A model generated the notes under the pieces. That model was given only the letters and a program-made list of their open reading frames with translations. It was not told where the DNA came from and searched no databases. Below are positions 6,581 to 13,947 of a stretch of 37,477 nt of DNA, piece after piece. The stretch comes from a virus. Position numbers and translations under genes: made by a program. The stretch covers positions 1 to 37,477 of IMG/VR virus record IMGVR_UViG_3300011430_000025; one strand, given 5' to 3'. Numbering within the stretch: the first letter of the stretch is position 1; each line of letters begins with the position of its first letter.

Positions 6581-6793
6581 ATGAGCATTAGATATAAGTT
6601 AACCGAAGATCCCGATGGTGATAAGGTTGTCGTATCACTAGAGAATATCGTCAGTGTCGTTCAAATGCATGATCCAACTGGAATCAAACCAGCTAGCACG
6701 ATATTCTACCAACATATGAGCATAAAGGTCGGGCATACTGCCGCTGAAGTTTACGAATGGTTAGGAGGAAAGAGTAATGGAAGAGAACATTAA
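6581..6793 (+). CDS. Small hypothetical protein, 70 aa
   Basis: ATG 6581 follows AAAGGAG directly after the tRNA-like element. It is a small mixed alpha/beta sequence (KVVVSLENIVSVVQMHD, AAEVYEWLGG). No family recognised. It overlaps the next gene by 17 nt. Confidence 0.5.
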   Translation: MSIRYKLTEDPDGDKVVVSLENIVSVVQMHDPTGIKPASTIFYQHMSIKVGHTAAEVYEWLGGKSNGREH

Positions 6794-7001
6794 GGAAAGA
6801 TTCTGGCTAGTATTTTGGCCGAATGATGATGTGCTTCCAGATCAATTCAATACAATCGAGGAAGCTGAAGTTGAGGCAAATCGTCGAGCAAGGAAGCATA
6901 TAGGAGAACCCTTCTATATCATGGAAGCTGTGAAGGTAGTAGGAGCTGATGAACCCACCCCTTCCACAGAGATTACTACTGAAAGGGTGGTAAGACCATG
7001 A
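6777..7001 (+). CDS. Small phage protein, paralogue A, 74 aa
   Basis: ATG 6777 follows TAGGAGGAAAG. The order FWLVFWPND, EAEVEANRRARKHIGEPFYIMEAV matches that of the next gene (FWMVMDPIHG, LAEKEATRLALRNPGCRFYVLEAI), so the two are tandem paralogues. Proteins of this pattern are familiar from other phage early regions but uncharacterised. It overlaps the next gene as ATGA. Confidence 0.55.
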   Translation: MEENIKERFWLVFWPNDDVLPDQFNTIEEAEVEANRRARKHIGEPFYIMEAVKVVGADEPTPSTEITTERVVRP

Positions 7002-7237
7002 CTGATTCAACGACAGCATTTACATTCTGGATGGTGATGGACCCTATACATGGCGCACCTAAGGTTGCCCATGAAACAAAAGAGCTTGCTGAAAAAGAAG
7101 CTACTCGTCTTGCTCTTAGAAATCCCGGTTGTCGTTTTTACGTTCTCGAAGCGATTGGTGCTTTCCAGACAGCACTCCCACAAGTACTTTATGTTAATAC
7201 AGTTAAACAACCTGTAGCTGAGAAGGAACAGTCGTGA
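6998..7237 (+). CDS. Small phage protein, paralogue B, 79 aa
   Basis: This is the second member of the tandem pair with 6777-7001. It starts with FWMVMDPIHGAPKVAHET, followed by a helix rich in Ala/Glu/Arg and then CRFYVLEAIGAFQ. It is coupled to its neighbours by ATGA (6998) and GTGA (7234) overlaps. The fold is probably a small alpha/beta domain; role unknown. Confidence 0.55.
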   Translation: MTDSTTAFTFWMVMDPIHGAPKVAHETKELAEKEATRLALRNPGCRFYVLEAIGAFQTALPQVLYVNTVKQPVAEKEQS

Positions 7238-7479
7238 CTGATGAAGAAACTGTGCGGCTCAGTGTTGAGATCTCTCGCGCTACCAACGAGAAACTAAAGA
7301 TGTTTCTTCCTTGGGGTATAAAGACTGAGGTTATTCGGGCGTTGATTGATTGTCTCGTAAATACACAAACAGAGAACCCCGGATATCTCGCACAGGATCT
7401 TATTAGGGGGAAGTGTAGGCTAGTAGTTGTTCAAAATTTGAATAAGTCGGGGAGCACAGGTGACGAAGAAACTAGCTGA
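7234..7479 (+). CDS. Putative ribbon-helix-helix DNA-binding protein, 81 aa
   Basis: GTG 7234 overlaps the previous stop. Residues about 8-45 (VRLSVEISRATNEKLKMFL, then a helix KTEVIRALIDCLV) have the strand-helix-helix order of Arc/MetJ-type ribbon-helix-helix proteins, usually dimeric repressors that bind short inverted repeats. The 3' coding end contains a copy of the 17-bp palindrome (7428-7444), read as VVQNLN. This makes the gene a candidate for the protein that reads those sites, but only by size, fold guess and position. The C-terminal extension is polar. Confidence 0.5.
   Translation: MTDEETVRLSVEISRATNEKLKMFLPWGIKTEVIRALIDCLVNTQTENPGYLAQDLIRGKCRLVVVQNLNKSGSTGDEETS
7428..7444. promoter_or_regulatory. 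Palindromic intercistronic element, copy 2
   Basis: TGTTCAAAATTTGAATA has one mismatch in the downstream arm. It lies within the last codons of 7234-7479, 15 nt before the GTG start of 7460-7705. It is preceded by TAGT, the same four bases that precede copy 5 in transcription order. Confidence 0.65.
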
Positions 7480-7705
7480 TCTCTTTAAGTCCTTTACCAA
7501 CTCGACCCATGCCGAGCAACTCGAGCATATCACACGAGTGCGAAGTGCTCGCCACATCGAGCGTCCTGTTGCTGCCGTTAAACGTATTAAGAAAGAGGCG
7601 AAGCAAAAGGACAAGAAGAAAACAGATGCCAAGGCATTGGTCAACAAGCTAAGTCCTGAGGAAAGAAAAGCTATGCTAGATAGATTGAAAGGAGAAACCA
7701 CTTGA
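7460..7705 (+). CDS. Basic small protein, 81 aa
   Basis: GTG 7460 follows GGGGAG. The centre is strongly basic (KRIKKEAKQKDKKKTDAK), and the end LSPEERKAMLDRLKGE resembles the C-terminus of 2420-2779. It is probably helical and nucleic-acid binding; function unknown. It overlaps the previous gene by 20 nt, and its stop overlaps the next TTG start. Confidence 0.5.
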   Translation: MTKKLADLFKSFTNSTHAEQLEHITRVRSARHIERPVAAVKRIKKEAKQKDKKKTDAKALVNKLSPEERKAMLDRLKGETT

Positions 7706-7884
7706 TAGATATACTTCTGGCCAAACACGCTGCGTTAAACATGGCAAGACAAAACTTGCAGGTCGCTTTTATAGATCTAACCATCGCTCGCGAGAAGTAT
7801 GCGTACGCTCAAGAAGCGCAACTCAAGGCGGAAGTGGAATTAGATAATGCCTATAAAGAAGCGACTAAGGATATAAAGAAGTGA
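7702..7884 (+). CDS. Small helical protein, 60 aa
   Basis: The TTG at 7702 is taken as start because AAAGGAG lies ideally upstream and the start overlaps the preceding stop as TTGA. The product is one long amphipathic helix, possibly a coiled coil. It overlaps the next GTG as GTGA. Confidence 0.5.
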   Translation: MIDILLAKHAALNMARQNLQVAFIDLTIAREKYAYAQEAQLKAEVELDNAYKEATKDIKK

Positions 7885-9323
7885 CTATCAAGCAGATTGC
7901 TATAAATCCTTTCCTTATTAAAGCGGGGGAAAGATTTAGAAAAGACAATGACTTGGAGGATGAATTCCTCGAGAGCATCAAGAGCAAAGGTATTCTTCAA
8001 CCATTAACTATCACACCAGATAATACGTTGATCGCCGGAGGTCGGCGGTTGGCCGCAGCTCTGCTGCTTGGCTTACCGGAGGTGCCATGCCTCGTCCGGT
8101 CTGTCGAGGATGAACTGGACCTGCGAGAATGCGAACTCATCGAGAACGCCTTTCGTAAAGACCTTAGCTGGTTAGATCGCAACAGTCTTATTAATCGCAT
8201 CAATGAGTTGATGAAGGAGAAGCACGGTGATTATGGAAGTCAAGCTAGGACGGCTGAGATTCTCAATAAGAGTGTCGGCGGGATCGCACGACACGTCCAG
8301 CTCAACAAAGGCATACAACTGTTCCCCGATTTGGCTAAATGCAAAACGGAAGATGAAGCAGTTAGAACGTTTAGAAAACTTAGCGAGAAAATCCTCGCCA
8401 AGCATCTTGTTAAGGAACACGCCGCGGCCTTATCTAGTGAGGGTGAACGGGAAGGTCTATCCACTGGAAAGTCTCTTCCTTTAGGTATCCAGCTAGCACG
8501 CGGCGCTCAATCTCACTACAATGTGGGAGACGCTTTCGTTGGTATGCAAGAGATGTTGGATGAAAACTTGAAACCACCGATCGCACTAGTTGAGATAGAC
8601 CCACCCTACGGGATAGACCTTAAAGAGGTAAAGAAAGGTGAAGACCGAAAAAACATTGGCGAATATAATGAGATCGACAAGGACTTATATACAGAATTCC
8701 TTAGTAAGACGCTCGATCTGGTACAAAAAGTTACACCCAAATCCTGTAGAATTCTCCTTTGGCACGGAATTGAGTGGTACGATACCATCACTCGGCTCCT
8801 TGATGGATACGGATATTACTACGATATTATCCCTGCTCTATGGGTCAAACCGTCGGGACAAACAGCATCTCCTGATAGATATCTCGCAAGGTGTTATGAG
8901 TCTTTCCTCATCGCATGGAAAGGTGATCCTCCGCCTATGCCTAAGAGAGGAAGATCGAACGTATTTGAATTCAATACGGAACCGCATTCACGAAAGTATC
9001 ACCCTACACAGCGTCCTGTAGAGTTGATGGTAGAAATCCTCAAAACGTTTACATGGCCTGGTAGTATAGTGATGATACCTTTCTTGGGTAGTGGTGCAAC
9101 TATCAGGGCTTGTTACAGGTTAGGCATGACCGGCTTTGGATGGGACCTTAGTGAGATATATAAAGAGCACTTCGTTGCTACCATTCAGACAGATATCACC
9201 GAAGGTCGATTAAATGTGTTAGAGATAGATGATGCTGAACCAGCAGAGGAAGTAAAAGAGGAACGTGAGTATTGCGAGCATGGAAATAATCCTCTAAAGT
9301 GTAAGAAGTGTGACGCTACATGA
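7881..9323 (+). CDS. ParB-like domain fused to DNA methyltransferase
   Basis: 480 aa. Residues 1-90 form a ParB/sulfiredoxin-type domain with GGRRLAAA (53-60). A helical middle follows. The methyltransferase has motif IV DPPY at 240-243, HPTQRP at 374-379 and the AdoMet motif FLGSGAT at 401-407. The order IV then I is that of beta-group N6-adenine or N4-cytosine methylases. The tail carries C465, H467, C474 and C477, a likely zinc knuckle. ParB-methylase fusions are known in phages and may protect phage DNA from restriction or couple methylation to DNA segregation. The sequence specificity is not readable. The GTG start 7881 is coupled to the previous stop. Confidence 0.88.
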   Translation: MTIKQIAINPFLIKAGERFRKDNDLEDEFLESIKSKGILQPLTITPDNTLIAGGRRLAAALLLGLPEVPCLVRSVEDELDLRECELIENAFRKDLSWLDRNSLINRINELMKEKHGDYGSQARTAEILNKSVGGIARHVQLNKGIQLFPDLAKCKTEDEAVRTFRKLSEKILAKHLVKEHAAALSSEGEREGLSTGKSLPLGIQLARGAQSHYNVGDAFVGMQEMLDENLKPPIALVEIDPPYGIDLKEVKKGEDRKNIGEYNEIDKDLYTEFLSKTLDLVQKVTPKSCRILLWHGIEWYDTITRLLDGYGYYYDIIPALWVKPSGQTASPDRYLARCYESFLIAWKGDPPPMPKRGRSNVFEFNTEPHSRKYHPTQRPVELMVEILKTFTWPGSIVMIPFLGSGATIRACYRLGMTGFGWDLSEIYKEHFVATIQTDITEGRLNVLEIDDAEPAEEVKEEREYCEHGNNPLKCKKCDAT

Positions 9324-10294
9324 CCTTCATCCCGATAAGTAATCCCATTCAGGAGATTGACAGGAAAGATATCCTGTTGCTAAACGACTACCCTAGCATC
9401 ACCGCTTTGCAGAGCGGCAACAAGATGGACAATACACAGGGTGGAGTACTTGAACAAGCTTTGCACATGGCTGGTCTTATTAAAGCTGATGTAGCTATGG
9501 CTAATCTATTTCCGAACAGGACTAAATTAGATGGATTATGGTATGACAAGAGTAAATCTTTTAGTCCTGAAGCTAAAAACTTCGTAGGAGCTATGCATGA
9601 ACTCATTACAGGATATGACTTCAAAGTCATTGTCCCCTTGGGAGCTGTTTCAACTAAGGCGATGCTTGATAGATCTGATTACACCAGTATTAGAGGATAC
9701 CCATTTCCGCAGGGGACTCGTATTATCATCCCTAGCGTTCACCCAAGAGATATGGTATGGACTAACTACATCTGGAGATTCTATCTTTCTCACGATCTCC
9801 ATAAAGCTAAAAGATTTGCCACCGGACAGAGTAAAATTGATGAACCAAGGTTAATCATAGCAGACACTCTCCCTCTGGTTAAAGCTGTTTTGTCGAATCT
9901 CGCTAAGCAAAAAATGTTTAGTTATGATATCGAGGTAAGTAACTATGAGATTTCCTGTATCGGTGTGTGTTGGGATAGGGGAGTCGGTTATAGTATCCCG
10001 TTCGATCAACGGTGGAGTGACAGCGAGGAGCTTGAAATCTGGCAAATGCTTGCACCTATCTTGGAGAACCCCAATATCGGTAAGCTTTTACAGAACGCAA
10101 ACTTCGATATATACTTTACATACTACAAGCATCACGTTCTCATACGGGGTGTCATCGAGGATACCATGATCGGTCACTCGATTGTGTATCCAGACTTTCT
10201 TAAGGGTCTCGAGTTTCTCGGTAGTGTCTATACTGATCTTACATACTGGAAAGATGAAGCAGACTTTAAAAAGCCCTTAAAGAGGGAAGCATGA
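9320..10294 (+). CDS. UDG-like domain plus N-terminal part of polymerase 3'-5' exonuclease
   Basis: 324 aa. Residues about 15-165 resemble uracil-DNA-glycosylase family 4/5 (GGVLEQALHMAGL, ANLFPNR, PLGAVSTKAML, then HP at 141-142), but the usual motif A is degenerate. From about 198 a DnaQ-like exonuclease begins: Exo I D203-I-E205 and Exo II NxxFD ending at D263, then DTM at 281 as in Pol I. The frame ends at 324, before Exo III. The missing Exo III tyrosine/aspartate motif starts the gene at 10476. UDG-exo-pol in one chain is known from SPO1-type polymerases, so this is the first half of a split polymerase. Whether the glycosylase is active is doubtful. Confidence 0.8.
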   Translation: MTFIPISNPIQEIDRKDILLLNDYPSITALQSGNKMDNTQGGVLEQALHMAGLIKADVAMANLFPNRTKLDGLWYDKSKSFSPEAKNFVGAMHELITGYDFKVIVPLGAVSTKAMLDRSDYTSIRGYPFPQGTRIIIPSVHPRDMVWTNYIWRFYLSHDLHKAKRFATGQSKIDEPRLIIADTLPLVKAVLSNLAKQKMFSYDIEVSNYEISCIGVCWDRGVGYSIPFDQRWSDSEELEIWQMLAPILENPNIGKLLQNANFDIYFTYYKHHVLIRGVIEDTMIGHSIVYPDFLKGLEFLGSVYTDLTYWKDEADFKKPLKREA

Positions 10295-10479
10295 ACAAGC
10301 CAAGTAATTTTGCTGAAGAAGTTAATCAGATGATAGAGGACTGTGAGAAGCGACAGGAAAAGATGAGTGAGTGGGAACAAAACTTTATTGATTCACTTTC
10401 TCATCAGCTAGGTAAAGGAAGTAGTATCTCTCCTAAACAGTATGCTGTTCTAGAACGTATATGGGAGAAAATAACTTGA
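10291..10479 (+). CDS. 62-aa protein inserted between polymerase halves
   Basis: ATG 10291 has AGAGGGAAG upstream, placed inside the last codons of the exonuclease part. The protein ends with LSPKQ-like features (WEQNFIDSLSHQL, ISPKQYAVLERIWEKIT). Small phage and plasmid proteins with this WExxF...SxKQ...LExIWEK layout are common, but I know no function. Its position splits the exonuclease domain between Exo II and Exo III. Confidence 0.65.
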   Translation: MNKPSNFAEEVNQMIEDCEKRQEKMSEWEQNFIDSLSHQLGKGSSISPKQYAVLERIWEKIT

Positions 10480-11993
10480 CCCAGCTTACCAGTGACCGCA
10501 CTCTTCGTTACAATGCGAAGGATGCGGTTGCTACTATTCGTGCAGCAGAAGGTTTTATGCACGAAGTCTGGAATGGTCCATATAAAGAGACTTACTACCA
10601 TACACTTTCTATCTTAGATCCTCTTATGTACATGATGATTCGGGGTGTTCGAGTCAACATGGGTGAACTTGAGAAGATGAAACGGAAGTGTGATGGCTTG
10701 ATTAACCAATATCAGATTAAGCTCAACGAGCTTTGCGGGAGAACGCTAAATGCTAATAGTCCGACAGATTGTAAGAAGTACTTCTACATTGAGAAAGGAA
10801 TACCGCCGTATACTAAGAGGGGCAGCAAAGGTTCCACCGTCACCTGCGATGATAAAGCGCTTCAACGACTTGCTAGAGGAACTACAGCTCGCAAAGGATT
10901 TGAAGAAGCTAGGATTATCCAGCGTATCAGACAACTTCAGAAGCTCAAAGGCACATATCTTGATATCGTATTCGACGAAGACCAGAGAATGCGTTGTTCG
11001 TATAACCCCAGAGGAACCCGTTTCGGTCGACTGAGTAGCAGCAAGACTATCTTTGAAACCGGTATGAATATGCAGAATCTTCCACCTGCCTTCATGCAGT
11101 TTTTAGAGGCAGACGAAGATCGTATCATCATCAGCTTTGATAAAGCAAAAGCTGAATGGGTAGTCATGGCGTATATCTCAGGAGATGCTGCCATGATTCA
11201 TGCCGTAGAAAGTGGTGTCGACGTTCATGCTTTCACCGCTAGTACAATGTTCAAGGTGCCAATCGAGATAGTCAAACTTGAAGATAAAGCTGTTGGTAAA
11301 GAAACCGATCCAGATACTATTACTAGCATCCGCACAGCAATGCAGGAAATGAAACCATATCTGGAGCGATGGCTACCTCGCACAATGTCGATGCGGCAAT
11401 GCGGTAAGAAATCTAACCATGGATTAAACTATGATGAACAAGCCGGAATGTTCGGTCTTATTAACGAAATATCAGTCAAGGAAGCTGATGCAATCATTAA
11501 CTTCTATCATGGAGGCTATCCAGGAATTAAACGTTATTACGGAACAGTACAAGGGAAGCTTACCGAGGATCGTACCCTCTACAATTTGTTTGGACGTCCC
11601 TATAACTTTAGAGATAAGTGGGGCGATGATCTCTTTAAAAGCGCGTACAGCTTCGTTCCTCAATCAACCGTTGGAGAACTCGTCAATCGCGCGATGGAGC
11701 GGATCTATAATGATGACTCTCAAAGCACAGAGAATTTAGAACTATTGATGCAGGTACACGATAGCTTAGATTTCCAAACTACCTATAGTGACCTGGATCA
11801 GTTAGTCAAGTGTATAAGAACAATCCAAGGATATATGTCTATTGAGCTTGAGGCCGGGGGGCGTCGGTTTACAATCGGCACAGATCTCAAGGCAGGTTTT
11901 ACCTTTGGTGCATTAAAGGAGCTGAACTTGGCCTTGCCAGATGAACAACTTAAAGCATCTTTAAAAACTTTGATAGATGAAAAGGCGGCTTAA
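10476..11993 (+). CDS. Family A DNA polymerase with exonuclease III motif at its start
   Basis: 505 aa from TTG 10476, chosen because GGGAG is well spaced and the start overlaps the previous stop; ATG 10461 is possible. The first residues LRYNAKDAVAT are the Exo III Yxxx(D) motif of the 3'-5' exonuclease. Polymerase motifs follow, numbered here from ATG 10461: FGRLSS near 188-193, motif A FDKAKAEW (D227, E232), motif B R312...K317...Y324 (RQCGKKSNHGLNY) and motif C QVHDS (431-435). The palm and fingers are complete. To form a proofreading domain it must associate with the 9320-10294 product or be joined by splicing. Confidence 0.9.
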   Translation: MTQLTSDRTLRYNAKDAVATIRAAEGFMHEVWNGPYKETYYHTLSILDPLMYMMIRGVRVNMGELEKMKRKCDGLINQYQIKLNELCGRTLNANSPTDCKKYFYIEKGIPPYTKRGSKGSTVTCDDKALQRLARGTTARKGFEEARIIQRIRQLQKLKGTYLDIVFDEDQRMRCSYNPRGTRFGRLSSSKTIFETGMNMQNLPPAFMQFLEADEDRIIISFDKAKAEWVVMAYISGDAAMIHAVESGVDVHAFTASTMFKVPIEIVKLEDKAVGKETDPDTITSIRTAMQEMKPYLERWLPRTMSMRQCGKKSNHGLNYDEQAGMFGLINEISVKEADAIINFYHGGYPGIKRYYGTVQGKLTEDRTLYNLFGRPYNFRDKWGDDLFKSAYSFVPQSTVGELVNRAMERIYNDDSQSTENLELLMQVHDSLDFQTTYSDLDQLVKCIRTIQGYMSIELEAGGRRFTIGTDLKAGFTFGALKELNLALPDEQLKASLKTLIDEKAA

Positions 11994-13173
11994 TGATTGG
12001 CTCTCCGGCTACCTTGAGTATGCCGATGAGAGTGAGCCACCTACTTCCTATCATACATGGGTAGGCGTAGCTTGTATAGCTAGCACACTACAACGAAAGG
12101 TATTTTTTAAATGGGGCTTTGAGACTCTATATCCGAATATGTACATCATCCTCATCGGACCTAGCGGTAAGTGCCGCAAGGGTACAGCGATGAGAATGGG
12201 TTTCGAGATATTGAAAAACGTAGGCGTGAAGATTGTTAGTGAGAGTATCACGCGAGAGGCCCTGATACGGCAGATGAAGACGAGTGTAAATAGTGCTATT
12301 GATCCTAATACGAACACTGTCAACTATCACTGTTCACTCACCTGTTTCAGCGAGGAACTAAGTGTTTTCTTAGGACAAAGTGACGTGAAGTTTTTGGCAG
12401 ATCTTACAGACTGGTATGACAGCAAGGACAAGTGGACGTATGAAACAAAAAACCAGGGAACAGATACTATCCAGGGCCTATGTTTTAATATACTTGGAGC
12501 TACAGCAGCAGATTGGCTTGTTAGCATCCTCCCTCAGGAAGCTATCGGTGGAGGATTCACGTCTAGAATTATATTCGTCGTGGAAGAAAATAAACGCAGG
12601 ACTCTCCCTAAACCTGCATTTACCAAGAGAACGCGACTTCTCATGGAAGCCCTCAAAGCCGATCTCGAACATATTGGAACGCTAGTTGGACGTTTCGATT
12701 TCAGCCCTGATACCGAAGAGGAGTATATGGCATGGTATCAGCAACAGGATGCAAATACCTTTAAAGGTATAGGACCGATACAAGACCCACGATTCGCCGG
12801 GTACTGTGAACGTAGGGCTACACACTTACGAAAGCTATGCATGATCTTCAGTGCATCGCGTGGCGACGATATGATTATCACGCAGGATGATTTCAAACGG
12901 GCCCTAAATACACTGAAAGCTGTAGAGGTTAAAATGCCTCGTGTGTTTAGTGGGCTTGGTACTGCTAAGTACGCTCAAGCTACCGAAAAGATCTTGATTT
13001 ATCTTGCCAGTAAAAAGCAAGTTCAGCAGATGGAACTACTTACTCACTTCTATCGTGATGTCGATTATGAAACACTTAAGATCATAGAGGCAACATTAGA
13101 AAAGATGGGCGTTATTCGGGTAATGATTAACCCAGCTGATAAACAAGTAGTCTATCAGTATATAGGACAGTGA
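11977..13173 (+). CDS. DUF3987-like P-loop NTPase, putative replicative helicase
   Basis: 398 aa. A glycine/lysine-rich Walker A variant GPSGKCRKGT is at 61-70, after the strand MYIILI. A Walker B-like FSEEL lies at 124-128. GATAADWLVSILPQEAIGGGFTSRIIFV follows, as in DUF3987/SF3-like proteins found in phage replication modules. The C-terminus (from about 325) looks like a winged-helix domain (QMELLTHFYRDVDYETLKIIEATLEKMGVIRV). The start ATG 11977 overlaps the polymerase by 17 nt. Directly after its TGA comes palindrome copy 3. Confidence 0.78.
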   Translation: MKRRLNDWLSGYLEYADESEPPTSYHTWVGVACIASTLQRKVFFKWGFETLYPNMYIILIGPSGKCRKGTAMRMGFEILKNVGVKIVSESITREALIRQMKTSVNSAIDPNTNTVNYHCSLTCFSEELSVFLGQSDVKFLADLTDWYDSKDKWTYETKNQGTDTIQGLCFNILGATAADWLVSILPQEAIGGGFTSRIIFVVEENKRRTLPKPAFTKRTRLLMEALKADLEHIGTLVGRFDFSPDTEEEYMAWYQQQDANTFKGIGPIQDPRFAGYCERRATHLRKLCMIFSASRGDDMIITQDDFKRALNTLKAVEVKMPRVFSGLGTAKYAQATEKILIYLASKKQVQQMELLTHFYRDVDYETLKIIEATLEKMGVIRVMINPADKQVVYQYIGQ

Positions 13174-13190
13174 TGTTCAAAGTTTGAACA
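13174..13190. promoter_or_regulatory. Palindromic intercistronic element, copy 3
   Basis: TGTTCAAAGTTTGAACA has perfect arms. It starts on the base after the TGA of 11977-13173 and is separated by three bases (ACT) from the ATG at 13194. It fills nearly the entire intergenic gap, leaving no room for a ribosome binding site. Confidence 0.75.
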
Positions 13191-13193
13191 ACT

Positions 13194-13589
13194 ATGCCAG
13201 TCCTCAAAAGTATAAAATGGTATAGAACTTTATTTTACCCCAGGCGGGTACGAACTATTCGCTTGTTTAAAGCATATCAGAATATGCACGCTAGACTTAA
13301 AGGACAGGTGTTAGATGGAAGCAACAAAGCCAGATGGAGAGGACTTACAACAGATTTTAGCTCCTTTGAAGACTTTCGTTTGTGGTCGCTTGCTAACGGA
13401 TTTAGAAAAGGAATGGCTATCGATCGAATTGACGAGAAAGAGGGATACGTCAGGGTTAGGAAGAGCGATGGGAAATGTAACATTCAATGGATTACGAAGG
13501 TAGAGAACGATGCAAAAGCTAGAAACGTCCATACTAAACGATGCAAATGCATCTATTGCAAATGCAAAAAGCGAAACGGATATGCTTAG
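13194..13589 (+). CDS. HNH-like endonuclease, homing-type
   Basis: 131 aa. The central part has WRGLTTDFSSFEDFRLW, then MAIDRIDEKEGYV, then NIQWITKVENDAKARN. This is the order (W...F.F..W, LDRID..G.Y, N..W.T..EN...N) seen in phage HNH homing endonucleases. The C-terminus has a Cys cluster (KRCKCIYCKCKK). The usual catalytic histidine is not clear, so activity is uncertain. The ATG lies three bases after palindrome copy 3 and has no Shine-Dalgarno sequence. It overlaps the MazG gene by 80 nt. Confidence 0.65.
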   Translation: MPVLKSIKWYRTLFYPRRVRTIRLFKAYQNMHARLKGQVLDGSNKARWRGLTTDFSSFEDFRLWSLANGFRKGMAIDRIDEKEGYVRVRKSDGKCNIQWITKVENDAKARNVHTKRCKCIYCKCKKRNGYA

Positions 13590-13947
13590 TGTTATCCGTA
13601 AATATCAGCAAGTTACATTCACAACTGCTGTGTATCCAGAAGCTGGTGAATACAGCGAGAGGGAAGTTAACTACCTGATACTCGGCCTCGTAGGGGAAGC
13701 AGGAGAACTAGCTAATAAATTCAAAAAGATGTTACGAAGTGGGGTAGTTACACTCGATCATCCAAAAGCCAAATTAGTTCTAAAGAGCGAAGAACTGTCG
13801 ATTCTCACTGATGAAATGGGAGATATTCTATGGTATCTCGCAAGATTAGCTGACGTACTACATGTAAACCTTGAAGTACTTGCTCAGCTTAACTATACTA
13901 AACTACTTGAGAGGAAGCACGCAGGACAGTTGAAAGATCACAAGTGA
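13510..13947 (+). CDS. mazG: MazG-like nucleotide pyrophosphohydrolase
   Basis: 145 aa. The two acidic motifs of the all-alpha NTP pyrophosphatase fold are present: GLVGEAGELA (E63, E66) and LTDEMGDILWYLARLA (E102, D105). The family hydrolyses (d)NTPs or ppGpp-type alarmones, and phage copies are thought to sustain host metabolism or clean nucleotide pools. ATG 13510 has AGGTAGAG upstream; a later ATG (13582) would remove most of the overlap with the HNH gene. It is the last plus-strand gene, and its TGA abuts the TAA of the opposing gene with zero bases between. Confidence 0.82.
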   Translation: MQKLETSILNDANASIANAKSETDMLSVIRKYQQVTFTTAVYPEAGEYSEREVNYLILGLVGEAGELANKFKKMLRSGVVTLDHPKAKLVLKSEELSILTDEMGDILWYLARLADVLHVNLEVLAQLNYTKLLERKHAGQLKDHK

